Of a stretch of 44,929 nt of DNA, positions 25,248 to 33,699 are shown one piece after another. Position 1 is the stretch's first letter. Each line of letters starts with the position of its first letter. The notes under the pieces were generated by a model. The model was given only the letters and a program-made list of their open reading frames with translations. It was not told where the DNA came from and ran no database searches. This DNA comes from CAYWWY01 sp964580185 (GTDB lineage: Bacteria; Thermotogota; Thermotogae; MWEM01): positions 1-44,929 of the forward strand of contig CAZOJQ010000023.1 of assembly GCA_964580185.1 (NCBI GenBank), read 5' to 3'. The position numbers and the translations under genes were made by a program.

Positions 25248-26012
25248 TCATCTGTGGGTCAGTTTTTTATGGACGCAAAAGGAAATTGGATTCTGTGAGA
25301 GCACGGTATTTGATCCAAAGAAAACAATGGTATCATTATAACGGGTCTTTTTTTCTTCATGTTTCCATATACCCCATCCATTTTGTGGCGTGGATATTGA
25401 GTAAATCCCGGTGGGGGGGAACGCAATTCGTTCCTTTCGATCCCATGATAGTTCATAGGAGTTGCTTGTATTTGATTTTTTGGTTGGGAAAGCTTCATAT
25501 TGCAATGGACGGAATAAAAACCGGTTTGCCTTCTGAATCTCTCCTTGGATGATCCATCTCCGAATGAGAGTCGAACTGACCAGATAGCCTGACTTAAAAA
25601 GGGGGGAAACCTGATGGGCTACGATTCCTTTTTTTTGGGCATATTGCTTAAGAAAGGAATACTTCCCTTTTCGGTTTTTTCCAAAACGGAAATCGTGGCC
25701 CACAACGATTCCCTGGACAAGGTATTGGTCGGTAATTTGGTTTAAAAAAACGACCGGAGAAAGGCTACGGATGGAGAGGAAATCCAGAAACTCAACCCGG
25801 TCAATACCCAATGCCAACGCCTGTTCTTTTTTCATCTGGGAAGAGGTAATCAATCCTTCGAAATTTGTCGAGGAAGAAAAGAATTCCGCAGGATAGGAAA
25901 AGGTGAGCATCAGCGTTATTGTTCCTTTAAGTTTGGCGAGCGATTGCGCCTTCTGTAAAAGGAACTGGTGACCCAAATGAAGTCCGTCAAAGATCCCTAT
26001 AGTGACAATCAT
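25248..26012 (-). CDS. ribF: RibF-type FAD synthetase with a reduced riboflavin kinase domain
   Basis: 254 residues from ATG 26012, 7 nt after the truB stop; no good ribosome site, so coupling is likely. The frame continues upstream inside truB but the protein clearly starts MIVTIGIFDGLHLGHQFLL. The FMN adenylyltransferase half is intact: HLGH (12-15), VVGHDFRFGKNRKGK and SSTLIRRWIIQGEI. Bifunctional RibF is usually 300-320 residues; here only about 85 residues remain after the first domain. The kinase signature GxPTAN and the later N-x-G-x-RPTF block cannot be found; FPPTGIYSIS and GWGIW are the only faint kinase-like remnants. It may therefore make FAD from FMN but not phosphorylate riboflavin, or the kinase is very divergent. 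Confidence 0.88.
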   Translation of the reverse strand: MIVTIGIFDGLHLGHQFLLQKAQSLAKLKGTITLMLTFSYPAEFFSSSTNFEGLITSSQMKKEQALALGIDRVEFLDFLSIRSLSPVVFLNQITDQYLVQGIVVGHDFRFGKNRKGKYSFLKQYAQKKGIVAHQVSPLFKSGYLVSSTLIRRWIIQGEIQKANRFLFRPLQYEAFPTKKSNTSNSYELSWDRKERIAFPPTGIYSISTPQNGWGIWKHEEKKTRYNDTIVFFGSNTVLSQNPISFCVHKKLTHR

Positions 26013-26019
26013 AACGGAG

Positions 26020-26976
26020 TTATGCGAACACCTTGACCAACTTCGCAACCCGTTCGTTTCGATCATTCGATTGAAGCGTCCGAATGAATCCGGAGACGCG
26101 TTCGCTCGAAGCGATTGCGATGAGTTCATCATTATGGCTCACGATTCGGATGGGTTGGTCCTTTTCAAAGGTTCCATCAACGCTTGCCACCATTTCAGCA
26201 AATATATGCATCCCATTTTTGACGCGGGTTTGGTCTTCTTCGCGGATGGTGATTCGGGGCAAAAAAGAAAGCGCTTGGTTTAGCGGAACAAGGGTTTCTT
26301 CAGCCATCTTGCGTAGAGAATCGATCGAGGATTCCGGGGTTTGCCACGGTACGCACTGATCGATTCCAAACCCTGCATTTTCTGTTCGGATCAAGGACAC
26401 AGCAGTAGCCCCACACCCCAAACGATAACCGATATCCATTGCCAAAGACCGCATGTAAGTTCCTGAGGATACTCGGGCTTGAATCGTTACCTGGTTTCCA
26501 TTAATCGACTGGACTTCAAGGGTATAGATGGTGACTGTCCTTGGGGGCATGTTGATGATCTTCCCCTGACGGGCCAATTCGTAGAGTTTTACCCCTTGGA
26601 CTTTTCGAGCACTGTACATGGGAGGTACCTGCAGATACTCGCCGACAAAAGATTCGGACGCGAAGCGGATTTGCTCGCTGGTAACCGTTGGATCATTCAC
26701 TTCTACAGTCGTTCCGGTACTGTCGTAGGTATCAGTAATCCAACCCAGCTGAAAAACCATTTGGTATGTTTTGGATTGCCCTGTCAGGTATTCCAGAATC
26801 CGAGTGCCCTTTCCAATTCCAAGAAGAAGAACCCCTTCGGCGAAAGGATCCAAAGTACCCGAATGACCGATTTTCTTTTGTGCCAAGACTTTTCTTGCTT
26901 GCTGAACGATATCGTGGGAGGTCGGACCTTTCGGTTTCGAGATCGGTAAGATCCCATCCATCTGTTCCCAATCCAT
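26020..26976 (-). CDS. truB: tRNA pseudouridine-55 synthase TruB
   Basis: 318 residues. It isomerises U55 in the T-loop of tRNAs. The catalytic Asp is in GHSGTLDPFAEGVLLLG; other family blocks are ILPISKPKGPTSHD, KTYQMVFQLGWITDTYDSTG, PPMYSARKVQGVKLYELAR and SSGTYMRSLAMDIG. A C-terminal PUA-like region follows (about 245-318). ATG 26976 directly abuts the rbfA stop (TGAATG) with AGGA 7 nt upstream; ATG 26961 (MDGILPISKP) is possible. The rbfA-truB-ribF order is conserved in many bacteria. Confidence 0.96.
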   Translation of the reverse strand: MDWEQMDGILPISKPKGPTSHDIVQQARKVLAQKKIGHSGTLDPFAEGVLLLGIGKGTRILEYLTGQSKTYQMVFQLGWITDTYDSTGTTVEVNDPTVTSEQIRFASESFVGEYLQVPPMYSARKVQGVKLYELARQGKIINMPPRTVTIYTLEVQSINGNQVTIQARVSSGTYMRSLAMDIGYRLGCGATAVSLIRTENAGFGIDQCVPWQTPESSIDSLRKMAEETLVPLNQALSFLPRITIREEDQTRVKNGMHIFAEMVASVDGTFEKDQPIRIVSHNDELIAIASSERVSGFIRTLQSNDRNERVAKLVKVFA

Positions 26977-27357
26977 TCAGGATTCCTGATCCATCGAATC
27001 GGATGAGTGCAATGAATCGAGCAGTTGTTGCATTCGGACGCTTTGTTCGATTCCTTTGTCAAGAATCATTTTGAGTTCGGGGACTGTATACATCCGGGTA
27101 TTTTGAGCGAGGAATTTTCGAAAATACCCTTTATATTTTGCGAATTGGTCAAACAGAGATTCGCGGGTTTCTTCTCCCTTTGATGGCGGGAGAATACTAA
27201 CATAAATATCCGCATACCGTTTGTCTTTGGAAAGAGTGACCCTCGTAAAACTGAACAACTCCTTCGGAAGATTCTCGTTCTTCAGCTCTCTCAAAGCATC
27301 TGAAAGTATTTTTCGGATATCTGATTCGATCATCTCTTTTCGAAAGATTTTGGACAT
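26977..27357 (-). CDS. rbfA: ribosome-binding factor A
   Basis: 126 residues. A small KH-fold protein needed for maturation of the 30S subunit and 16S 5' end processing. Matches include IESDIRKILSDALRELK, VTLSKDKRYADIYVSI and the helix YFRKFLAQNTRMYTVPELKMILD that ends with the family's 'r..PeL.F..D' pattern. The C-terminal tail LHSSDSMDQES is short. Upstream is a rhomboid gene, not infB, so the usual nusA-infB-rbfA block is broken in this genome; the downstream rbfA-truB-ribF order is kept. Confidence 0.94.
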   Translation of the reverse strand: MSKIFRKEMIESDIRKILSDALRELKNENLPKELFSFTRVTLSKDKRYADIYVSILPPSKGEETRESLFDQFAKYKGYFRKFLAQNTRMYTVPELKMILDKGIEQSVRMQQLLDSLHSSDSMDQES

Positions 27358-27388
27358 GTTCCATCCCTTCCTTTCTGTGTTCTCTTAT

Positions 27389-28120
27389 TCATGAATAATA
27401 TCGAATGCGCCGAATGAATCCCTGAAAGGACAGCAACCCAAAGAGAAACCCTCCAATATGCGCCCAATAGGCTACTCCTCCCTGCATGCCTCGCGCAAGG
27501 ACAGTTGTAGCTCCACCCAAGAATTGAAGGGCAAACCAGAACCCCAAGTATAAAGGCGCGGGAATTGCGAGAAAATAGGGGAAGATGAAAAGGATCAATA
27601 GGGTAATAATTCGGGAACGCGGGAAAAGAACCATGTAGGCACCCATGATGCCTGCTATTGATCCCGAAGCGCCAAGGACGGGTATTTGGGAAAATGGGCT
27701 GGAAGCGAATTGGACAATATTGGCAGCGATCCCGCACAATAGGTAAAAAATCAGAAACTTCCAAGGGCCCATCTCATCTTCTACATTATCTCCGAAAATC
27801 CATAAAGCCCACATGTTGCTCAAAATATGCATCCAACTCCCGTGCATAAAAACAGAAGTTCCCACGGTTAACAGAGGGAAAGGAGCCCAACCCAAGGTTT
27901 GAATCACAGACGAAGAGAATTCCCCATCCGTAAATCGGGCGGGAATCATGGCGAATTGGTAGACAAATACATCCATCGCGTTCCACATTTCTCTTCCAAC
28001 AACGACCGCTTGTCTGCTGAGGATGAGCTGGTATATGAAGACCGCTATATTTGCGGTGATTAAAGAAAACGTCATGATGGGTTTTCGTGAACTTGGAATG
28101 GTGTCTTTTAACGGAAACAT
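27389..28120 (-). CDS. rhomboid family intramembrane serine protease
   Basis: 243 residues with about six membrane segments. Catalytic Ser is in VLGASGSIAGIMGAY, catalytic His in YWAHIGGFLFGL, and the oxyanion-side HxxxN is in HGSWMHILSNMWALWIFGDN. The N-terminus before TM1 is short and there is a ~55-residue loop between TM1 and TM2. It cleaves membrane proteins within the bilayer; substrates unknown. ATG 28120 has GAGGTG upstream and an extended -10 promoter 21 nt further away. It is followed after 31 bp by rbfA and probably leads that operon. Confidence 0.95.
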   Translation of the reverse strand: MFPLKDTIPSSRKPIMTFSLITANIAVFIYQLILSRQAVVVGREMWNAMDVFVYQFAMIPARFTDGEFSSSVIQTLGWAPFPLLTVGTSVFMHGSWMHILSNMWALWIFGDNVEDEMGPWKFLIFYLLCGIAANIVQFASSPFSQIPVLGASGSIAGIMGAYMVLFPRSRIITLLILFIFPYFLAIPAPLYLGFWFALQFLGGATTVLARGMQGGVAYWAHIGGFLFGLLSFQGFIRRIRYYS

Positions 28121-28140
28121 GCCACACCTCCCTCCCCGAA

Positions 28141-28149
28141 ATTATACCA
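28141..28149 (-). promoter_or_regulatory. extended -10 promoter of the rhomboid-rbfA-truB-ribF operon
   Basis: TGGTATAAT on the minus strand, 21 nt before ATG 28120. The -35 region is not consensus. The remainder of the gap to 28241 shows nothing recognisable. Confidence 0.6.
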
Positions 28150-28241
28150 TGAATTCTCCGGGAAAGAGTTTTGAGATAGAACTCCGATCTCTGTTATTGA
28201 GCCTTGAAGGGTTTATGTCTTGGCGGGTACTGGGTGTCAGT

Positions 28242-29030
28242 TTAACGGAACGAATAAAAGAGGATTCCGATATACTCGTGAAAGGCGTTAGCAAGGGCGT
28301 TCAGGCTTCCAATGCTGGGAAGGAAGTGGTACCAAAAGAGGGGTCCGCGATCCATCGCATATCCGGAAGGAACGGGGATGATGGTTATGGTTCGATGGGA
28401 CAACTGGGCCGCTTTTTGATAACTCATAACCGATCGAGCCATATGAGTCGCTGAAGTAACCAGATGAATGTGTTCCACAGATTCGGGAAGGGTTTCCATC
28501 ACAAACAAAGCATTTTCCATCGTCGTTCGCGATTCAGGTTCCACGATGATCTTATCTTGGGGGACACCCCATTCGATGAGGATTTGCTCCATAACCCTGG
28601 ATTCGGCTCTTCCGCTTTCAGTCTCCAAAACCCCTCCGGATAGATAAATATCCATTTCAGTAATCTGATACAATCGGAATCCCCCCAACAGTCTCTGTAA
28701 GGAGATAAGCCCGATTGCTTCGCCGGGCTGGTCATTTAGAGATGAAGAGACGGCCCGAAGTACTCCGCCTCCCAGAATGACAATCACACCTGATTCGGGG
28801 CGGATTTGATCCACCGAAACTGGTGGGTGAAGATCTTCCAAAGGAAACACAATCGACCGAACCGCAAAATCAGTGCAAAGAAGATAACTGAAGACAAGAA
28901 GGATCCATCCTGTCCATAGAAATGAACGGGGTAACCTTTTTCGGAAGACCAGAAGAGAAAACGCCCCAATCACCAGAAAAATTCCGGGTATAGTAAAAAA
29001 AGCAGCGATCATTTTTTGAATGATCAGCAT
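28242..29030 (-). CDS. YdcF/ElyC-like DUF218 membrane protein
   Basis: 262 residues. Two hydrophobic helices at the N-terminus (about 5-28 and 36-58) are followed by a DUF218 domain: IVILGGGVLRA, IYLSGGVLETESGRAESRVM, WGVPQDKIIVEPESRTTMENALF and HLVTSATHMARSVM. This is the SanA/ElyC/YdcF arrangement; ElyC in E. coli is linked to envelope (peptidoglycan/lipid carrier) metabolism. ATG 29030 lies 9 nt after the umuC stop without a good ribosome site. Last gene of the run that begins with glgP. Confidence 0.9.
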   Translation of the reverse strand: MLIIQKMIAAFFTIPGIFLVIGAFSLLVFRKRLPRSFLWTGWILLVFSYLLCTDFAVRSIVFPLEDLHPPVSVDQIRPESGVIVILGGGVLRAVSSSLNDQPGEAIGLISLQRLLGGFRLYQITEMDIYLSGGVLETESGRAESRVMEQILIEWGVPQDKIIVEPESRTTMENALFVMETLPESVEHIHLVTSATHMARSVMSYQKAAQLSHRTITIIPVPSGYAMDRGPLFWYHFLPSIGSLNALANAFHEYIGILFYSFR

Positions 29031-29039
29031 GTAGGATTT

Positions 29040-30335
29040 CTATCGGGCCCGTACAATAGGCAACTCCTTCCAATCCGTCGTGAATCGGGGGGAACAATGC
29101 TCCCGACGCATTTGCCATTTTTGTTCCAATCCACAACTCGCCAAACGCACCCGATGGGATCCATATCGTTGGTTGAGCTGGTCTAGCACTTGAAGGATCC
29201 TTTGTTCTTCCGAAGACTGATTGGCTTGCACAAAACTGGTTTGAACCTGCTCAACAAGATCGATCAGAATGACCCCGGCTTTTTTGTAGGCATATCCATC
29301 CTCAAAGAGGCTTTTTGCCTGAGATAAAGCGTTGTCCAATAGGTGAAACGAACTATTGGTAGGCGTATGTAAAGGAAGAGTCGAAGATCCAAAGTATTTC
29401 GATCCTTTTCCAAAGCGGTTTGTCATCATATACACACCGACAACACCACAAAACATCTCATGTTGGCGTAGTTTTTCCGCTGCGCGGCATATATGCGTGC
29501 TGACAGCCTCAAGCATCTGATCCAATTTTGTGACTGGTTCGCCAAAGGAACGGGAACGTACGATGCTCTTGGGTTTCTCCTGAATCATCTCAAGCGTCAA
29601 GCAGCGAATTCCACGGAGCTCTCGAATGGTTCGCTGCGCAGTTATGTTCATCTCATTCAACGCCCATTGTTCGTCAAGGTTACGCAACTGCAGGACATTA
29701 TGGATTCCTTTGTTGCGGAGCTTTTTGGACCACTGCCGCCCAATTCCCCAAACTTCTTCCAAAGGGATGGAAGCCATCAGTCCGTCTTTTTCTCCGGATG
29801 AGTGAATGTCATCCCAATTGAAGATCCCGTCAACACCAGGGAAGTGCTTAGCGATATGGTTGGCGAGTTTGGCCATTGTTTTCGTGGGTCCAAGGCCAAT
29901 CGAAACCGGTATGCCTGTCCATTTGCGAATGCATTTTCGGATGATCTGGGCATAGTCCGTCAAGTTTTGCCTCGGAAAACTGTCAAAATCTAAGAAGCTT
30001 TCGTCTACGGAGTAGATTTCAATATCCGGCGAGAATCGAAAAAGGCTTTTCATTACACGCGCTGACATGTCTCCGTACAAGGCATAGTTTGAAGAGAAAC
30101 AATAGACCTGATGCTTCTCGATGAGACCCCGTATTTTGAAGTAAGGAGCGGCCATGGGGATACCGATTTCTTTCGCCTCTTGAGAACGAGCCACAACCAC
30201 CCCATCATTATTGGAAAGCACTACCACGGGTTTCCCTTCCAGTTCTGGTTGGAATACCCGTTCGCAAGAGGCATAGAAATTATTGCAATCGGCAAGAGCA
30301 ATGGTTGAACGGGGTTCAGGGTTCATGGATGACAT
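29040..30335 (-). CDS. umuC: DNA polymerase V catalytic subunit UmuC-like (Y-family)
   Basis: 431 residues from ATG 30335 (GGTGG 6 nt upstream), 20 bp inside umuD. The Y-family palm has ALADCNNFYASCERVF, VVVLSNNDGVVVARS and IYSVDESFLDF (catalytic Asp and Glu); helix-hairpin-helix region around EVWGIGRQWSKKL; little-finger domain from about 240; and the UmuC-specific C-terminal domain. A tail like the UmuC C-terminus (ASCGLEQKWQMRREHCSPRFTT) includes the 'SPRFTTDW' element. It does error-prone translesion synthesis with UmuD'. The umuD-umuC order with overlap is standard. Confidence 0.95.
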   Translation of the reverse strand: MSSMNPEPRSTIALADCNNFYASCERVFQPELEGKPVVVLSNNDGVVVARSQEAKEIGIPMAAPYFKIRGLIEKHQVYCFSSNYALYGDMSARVMKSLFRFSPDIEIYSVDESFLDFDSFPRQNLTDYAQIIRKCIRKWTGIPVSIGLGPTKTMAKLANHIAKHFPGVDGIFNWDDIHSSGEKDGLMASIPLEEVWGIGRQWSKKLRNKGIHNVLQLRNLDEQWALNEMNITAQRTIRELRGIRCLTLEMIQEKPKSIVRSRSFGEPVTKLDQMLEAVSTHICRAAEKLRQHEMFCGVVGVYMMTNRFGKGSKYFGSSTLPLHTPTNSSFHLLDNALSQAKSLFEDGYAYKKAGVILIDLVEQVQTSFVQANQSSEEQRILQVLDQLNQRYGSHRVRLASCGLEQKWQMRREHCSPRFTTDWKELPIVRAR

Positions 30336-30774
30336 GGGTAACCACCCCCCATATGAGAAAATCGAGCTCATCCCGTACTTCAATGGGCGGGTAGTTTGCG
30401 TTTTCTGCAGCGAGAAAGAGAATGCCGTTCCGCCGGATCAGTCGCTTTACAACCAATTCCCCATTCATGACGGCGATAACTACCTTGCCTTCAACTGGCT
30501 CGATCGATCGATCCACAACCAGAAGGTCCCCATGATGAATTCCTGCATCTTTCATCGAATCTCCGCTAACGCGAACAAAAAAGGTGGCGGAAGGATGCCG
30601 AACCAAGTGTTCATTTAGATCCATGGTTCTTTCCATATAGTCGTCGGCGGGAGAAGGGAATCCAGCGGATATGTTGGATCCAGCCAAAGGAAGGGCACAA
30701 GGGTTCCCTGTGAGCGCGCTCCAATACATTTCCACTTTTGTTTCCATAGGGACGCTTTGTCTCTTTTTAGGCAT
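30316..30774 (-). CDS. umuD: UmuD-like S24 self-cleaving protein
   Basis: 152 residues from ATG 30774 (GGAG 7 nt upstream; ATG 30777 also possible). After RecA stimulation UmuD cleaves itself to the active form. Cleavage site is predicted between A37 and G38 in ISAGFPSPADDY; catalytic Ser73 in SGDSM and Lys110 in VVKRL. The spacings G38-S73 (35) and S73-K110 (37) equal those of E. coli UmuD. There is no helix-turn-helix, so it is not a LexA. The start overlaps the RND gene stop by 8 bp, an unusual neighbour. Confidence 0.95.
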   Translation of the reverse strand: MPKKRQSVPMETKVEMYWSALTGNPCALPLAGSNISAGFPSPADDYMERTMDLNEHLVRHPSATFFVRVSGDSMKDAGIHHGDLLVVDRSIEPVEGKVVIAVMNGELVVKRLIRRNGILFLAAENANYPPIEVRDELDFLIWGVVTHVIHEP

Positions 30775-33100
30775 CATTCAACTCCGGGTTTTGAGAAGAG
30801 GATCGGGCCGCGATGAGCCACCTTCGAACCCGTTTGGGCATTAGCTTTGGCCAACCAAGGCACGCAGGTATGATTGTCAAGGCTGCCAAGGCGCTTATTC
30901 CCATTGTCATAGCCATCAGTCCTCCAAAAGCGGATATGGTCAAAAATCGGGAAAAAATGAGAATACCAAAACCAGAAATAAGAGTGACCGAATTGATTAA
31001 AATCGCGTGTCCTGTTGTTTTTGTTGCACATATGCAGCTTTCGCGAATCGAAAGCCCTTTCTTCAGTTCACTCAGTACCCGTTTGAGAATATGGATGGAG
31101 TAATCGATCCCCACACCGATCGATATGCTTGCAATCAGCATGGTTGCGGCATCCAAGGGGATATTCGATAACCCCATGACGCCAAAATTGATGCAAACCG
31201 TAAATACCAAAGGAATCATGGCCAAAGCCCCGAGAAATAGGGAAAGGAACAGGAAACTTACAACAAAGAATACGGTAATGCCAGATAATGTAAGGCTTTG
31301 CTGTTGGCTGGCGGCAAAGTTTTCCATATGCATTTGGATGATTCGCGGGGTTCCCGCGAAGGTCAATTTCATTCCTTCGGGCAGAAACTGCTGCAATCCC
31401 ATTTCCAATTGGGCCAGTGTCCGGGATACTTCCGCAGTCTGCGCGCTTCGCATGTAGGTCTGGATGGCGGCTTTCCGTGCATTATCGTTGCTCAGATACC
31501 CAGGGATCCCCGAAGTTCCGATACTTTGATGAAGCAAATTCATCGCAAACGGTGTAAGGGTATGGGGCACCATTCGTTGAACCAAGGTTGCAAAAGATTG
31601 GGTGTGAGACATCAACGGGTAGGAATCGATATAGGTTTCCATTCTTTGCAGGACATGAATCATCGAAGGATCCATACTCCCCCCACTCACTCCCGTATCG
31701 ATGACAACCATCAATAAGGAAGACCCACCAAACCGGTCTTCATATACCTCTATGGCTTGTACGACAGGTGTATTTCTTCGGAAGTAGCGGGAGAGGTTGG
31801 ATTCAAACTCTACGCGAGAGATCCCCCAGATGCAAACTCCAATCAAGAGAGCACTCGTTGCAATCACTACAATCTTTCGATGATGGATCCATTGCGCAAA
31901 CCGCAACAATCCTCTTTCTGCCATCCCATCGCGGGTCTTTTGCTTTGAGTGGCGATACGCAGGATGAGGCAACAAGCAAAGCAAAGCAGGAAGCGCGGTG
32001 AGAGAAAAGATCATGGCGCAGAAAATGCCGAAAACACTATAATACCCAAATTCCCTGACAGGAATGACAGATGAGGTGATCAGAGAACCAAATCCCAACG
32101 CAGTGGTGAGAGAAGTCATCAGGACTGGAATGCTCATATGTTTCATGGTATTCCGGACCGTCGTTTTTCGATCAGTGGTGCGTCGGGATTCTTCGAGATA
32201 AAAACTATAGATGTGGATTGCATCCGCTGTTCCCAATGTGACGAGCAAGATAGGTAGTATAGCGCTGATAATGGTTATCGAATCACCGTTCCAGGCCATC
32301 AACCCTAGGGTGCATACCACAGAGACCAGTACGGTCAACGATGGCAACAATACACCCCATATCTTTCGAAAACTGAGCCAAAGCACAAGAACCACGATGA
32401 TCAGAGAAAAGGGAAAAAGCGTCGAGACATCCCGAATGGCTGTCTGATCCACCATATATCCCAAATAGGTTTCACCGACAAGGTGGTATCCGCCTGTACC
32501 CCAGGATTGATCCAAGGTATGGATCAAGTGTTCGATGGTTTGCTTCCCCCGCGCGCTGATCCCCCCGCGCACATACAGTTGGAAAAGGATTGCGTCATTT
32601 TCCGGGCTGAACATGCGGTTTCCTTCCGGACTCAATTGCAGACGATTACGGAAGGCGGACAACTCTTCTTCATTTTTGGGAAAGGAGACCATCACTGGGT
32701 TGTTGACGACAGAAATGCCGTCCAATCTCATATAAGTAGCATCGAAAGGAGTTACTACTCGGGCAACATTGGGTATAGCGCGTAGGGCTGTCGCGATTTC
32801 GGAAGCTTTTTCAACGGTTGGCAATTGAGCCATATCTCCAAGAAGAACCAGGTTGAGGGGTTCCCAAACGGAAAACTCCCTGGCGGCCTGTTCCGCTTCT
32901 CGGATGGGAGCTCCTGCGTTGGATGCCATTTGATCGATTTTTGTCTCGAACCGAATATGAGGGAGTTGGAACCCGAACCATATGCATACGCAAAGGAAGA
33001 TTCCAATAGGCAACCAAGGAAATCGAAGGCTTAATCCGGCAGTGCCCCGAATCAGATATCGAGGGATTCCTCCAACGAACCGTTTAATCAAGTGACGCAC
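30767..33100 (-). CDS. RND superfamily exporter (MMPL/HAE3 type)
   Basis: 777 residues from GTG 33100 (GAGGGTG 5 nt upstream), or 784 from ATG 33121, which lacks a ribosome site. Two repeated halves, each with one leading membrane helix, a periplasmic loop of ~170-180 residues and a block of five helices: the first block about 215-390 (LWLSFRKIWGVLLPSLTVLV and LLVTLGTADAIHIYSFYLEE), the second about 610-760 (GVGIDYSIHILKRVL, TTGHAILINSVTLISGFG). The 'GTADAIH' and 'GVGIDYSIH' helices carry the acidic residues that carry protons. HAE3 exporters often move lipids or hopanoids; the substrate here is unknown. It follows a small barrel and precedes umuDC by overlap. Confidence 0.92.
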   Translation of the reverse strand: MRHLIKRFVGGIPRYLIRGTAGLSLRFPWLPIGIFLCVCIWFGFQLPHIRFETKIDQMASNAGAPIREAEQAAREFSVWEPLNLVLLGDMAQLPTVEKASEIATALRAIPNVARVVTPFDATYMRLDGISVVNNPVMVSFPKNEEELSAFRNRLQLSPEGNRMFSPENDAILFQLYVRGGISARGKQTIEHLIHTLDQSWGTGGYHLVGETYLGYMVDQTAIRDVSTLFPFSLIIVVLVLWLSFRKIWGVLLPSLTVLVSVVCTLGLMAWNGDSITIISAILPILLVTLGTADAIHIYSFYLEESRRTTDRKTTVRNTMKHMSIPVLMTSLTTALGFGSLITSSVIPVREFGYYSVFGIFCAMIFSLTALPALLCLLPHPAYRHSKQKTRDGMAERGLLRFAQWIHHRKIVVIATSALLIGVCIWGISRVEFESNLSRYFRRNTPVVQAIEVYEDRFGGSSLLMVVIDTGVSGGSMDPSMIHVLQRMETYIDSYPLMSHTQSFATLVQRMVPHTLTPFAMNLLHQSIGTSGIPGYLSNDNARKAAIQTYMRSAQTAEVSRTLAQLEMGLQQFLPEGMKLTFAGTPRIIQMHMENFAASQQQSLTLSGITVFFVVSFLFLSLFLGALAMIPLVFTVCINFGVMGLSNIPLDAATMLIASISIGVGIDYSIHILKRVLSELKKGLSIRESCICATKTTGHAILINSVTLISGFGILIFSRFLTISAFGGLMAMTMGISALAALTIIPACLGWPKLMPKRVRRWLIAARSSSQNPELNDA

Positions 33101-33179
33101 ACCCGCACCCTCTTTTTCCATGAATCATAGGGAGTTCGAACGAACCGATTATCAAGACTGCATTGGCGAGAGCCCTCGT

Positions 33180-33659
33180 CTAGTACACTGGGGTGATGTT
33201 GAACCGATAACAGAAACCGACGGTGAGGTAAGAATTTCCCGAAAAGAACCCTTCTTGATTGAAATCCATGCCGACAAAGAATTCAAAAAAACCATAGACG
33301 TTCGGAGCGACCATGAAATTAGCACCAGCGCCCACATTCCACTTAGCCACATCAAAATCGAAATTTCCTTGGTCGATTTGCAAATACGGCATGACCGCTA
33401 CATAAGCGCGAAGCTCAGGTGTGCCCCACCCCAATGAAGGCGACACGATGATCCGATAGGAGGTAAAATCAAACAGAGGTTCGTCTAATTTTGCCATAAT
33501 GCCTAACTCTAGACCTCCTATGCCGAAGAAATTCCGCGCGACCACACCAAGATAGGAATCTCCGTCCTGCATGTTTCCGTTCAGCGCGACCCCTACATGG
33601 AGTCCCATGATGGATAATGCAAACGAGAATAGCAGCGCCATCATCAGTATTTTTTTCAT
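33180..33659 (-). CDS. small outer-membrane beta-barrel-type protein
   Basis: 159 residues from ATG 33659 (GGAGGTG upstream; a TTG four codons earlier is inside that ribosome site). Signal peptide MKKILMMALLFSFALSIMG, then short alternating strands with Gly and aromatics (GGLELGIMAKLD, YGFFEFFVGMDF) and a final strand YLTVGFCYRFNITPVY. Its size suggests an eight-stranded barrel. No family recognised. Located 40 bp after the AlaX-type gene and 58-79 bp before the RND exporter, in one direction, so it may work with the exporter, though it is far smaller than TolC-type channels. Confidence 0.65.
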   Translation of the reverse strand: MKKILMMALLFSFALSIMGLHVGVALNGNMQDGDSYLGVVARNFFGIGGLELGIMAKLDEPLFDFTSYRIIVSPSLGWGTPELRAYVAVMPYLQIDQGNFDFDVAKWNVGAGANFMVAPNVYGFFEFFVGMDFNQEGFFSGNSYLTVGFCYRFNITPVY

Positions 33660-33699
33660 AAGCACCTCCAAAAAAGTGTTGGATTCAATTGCAAATCCA

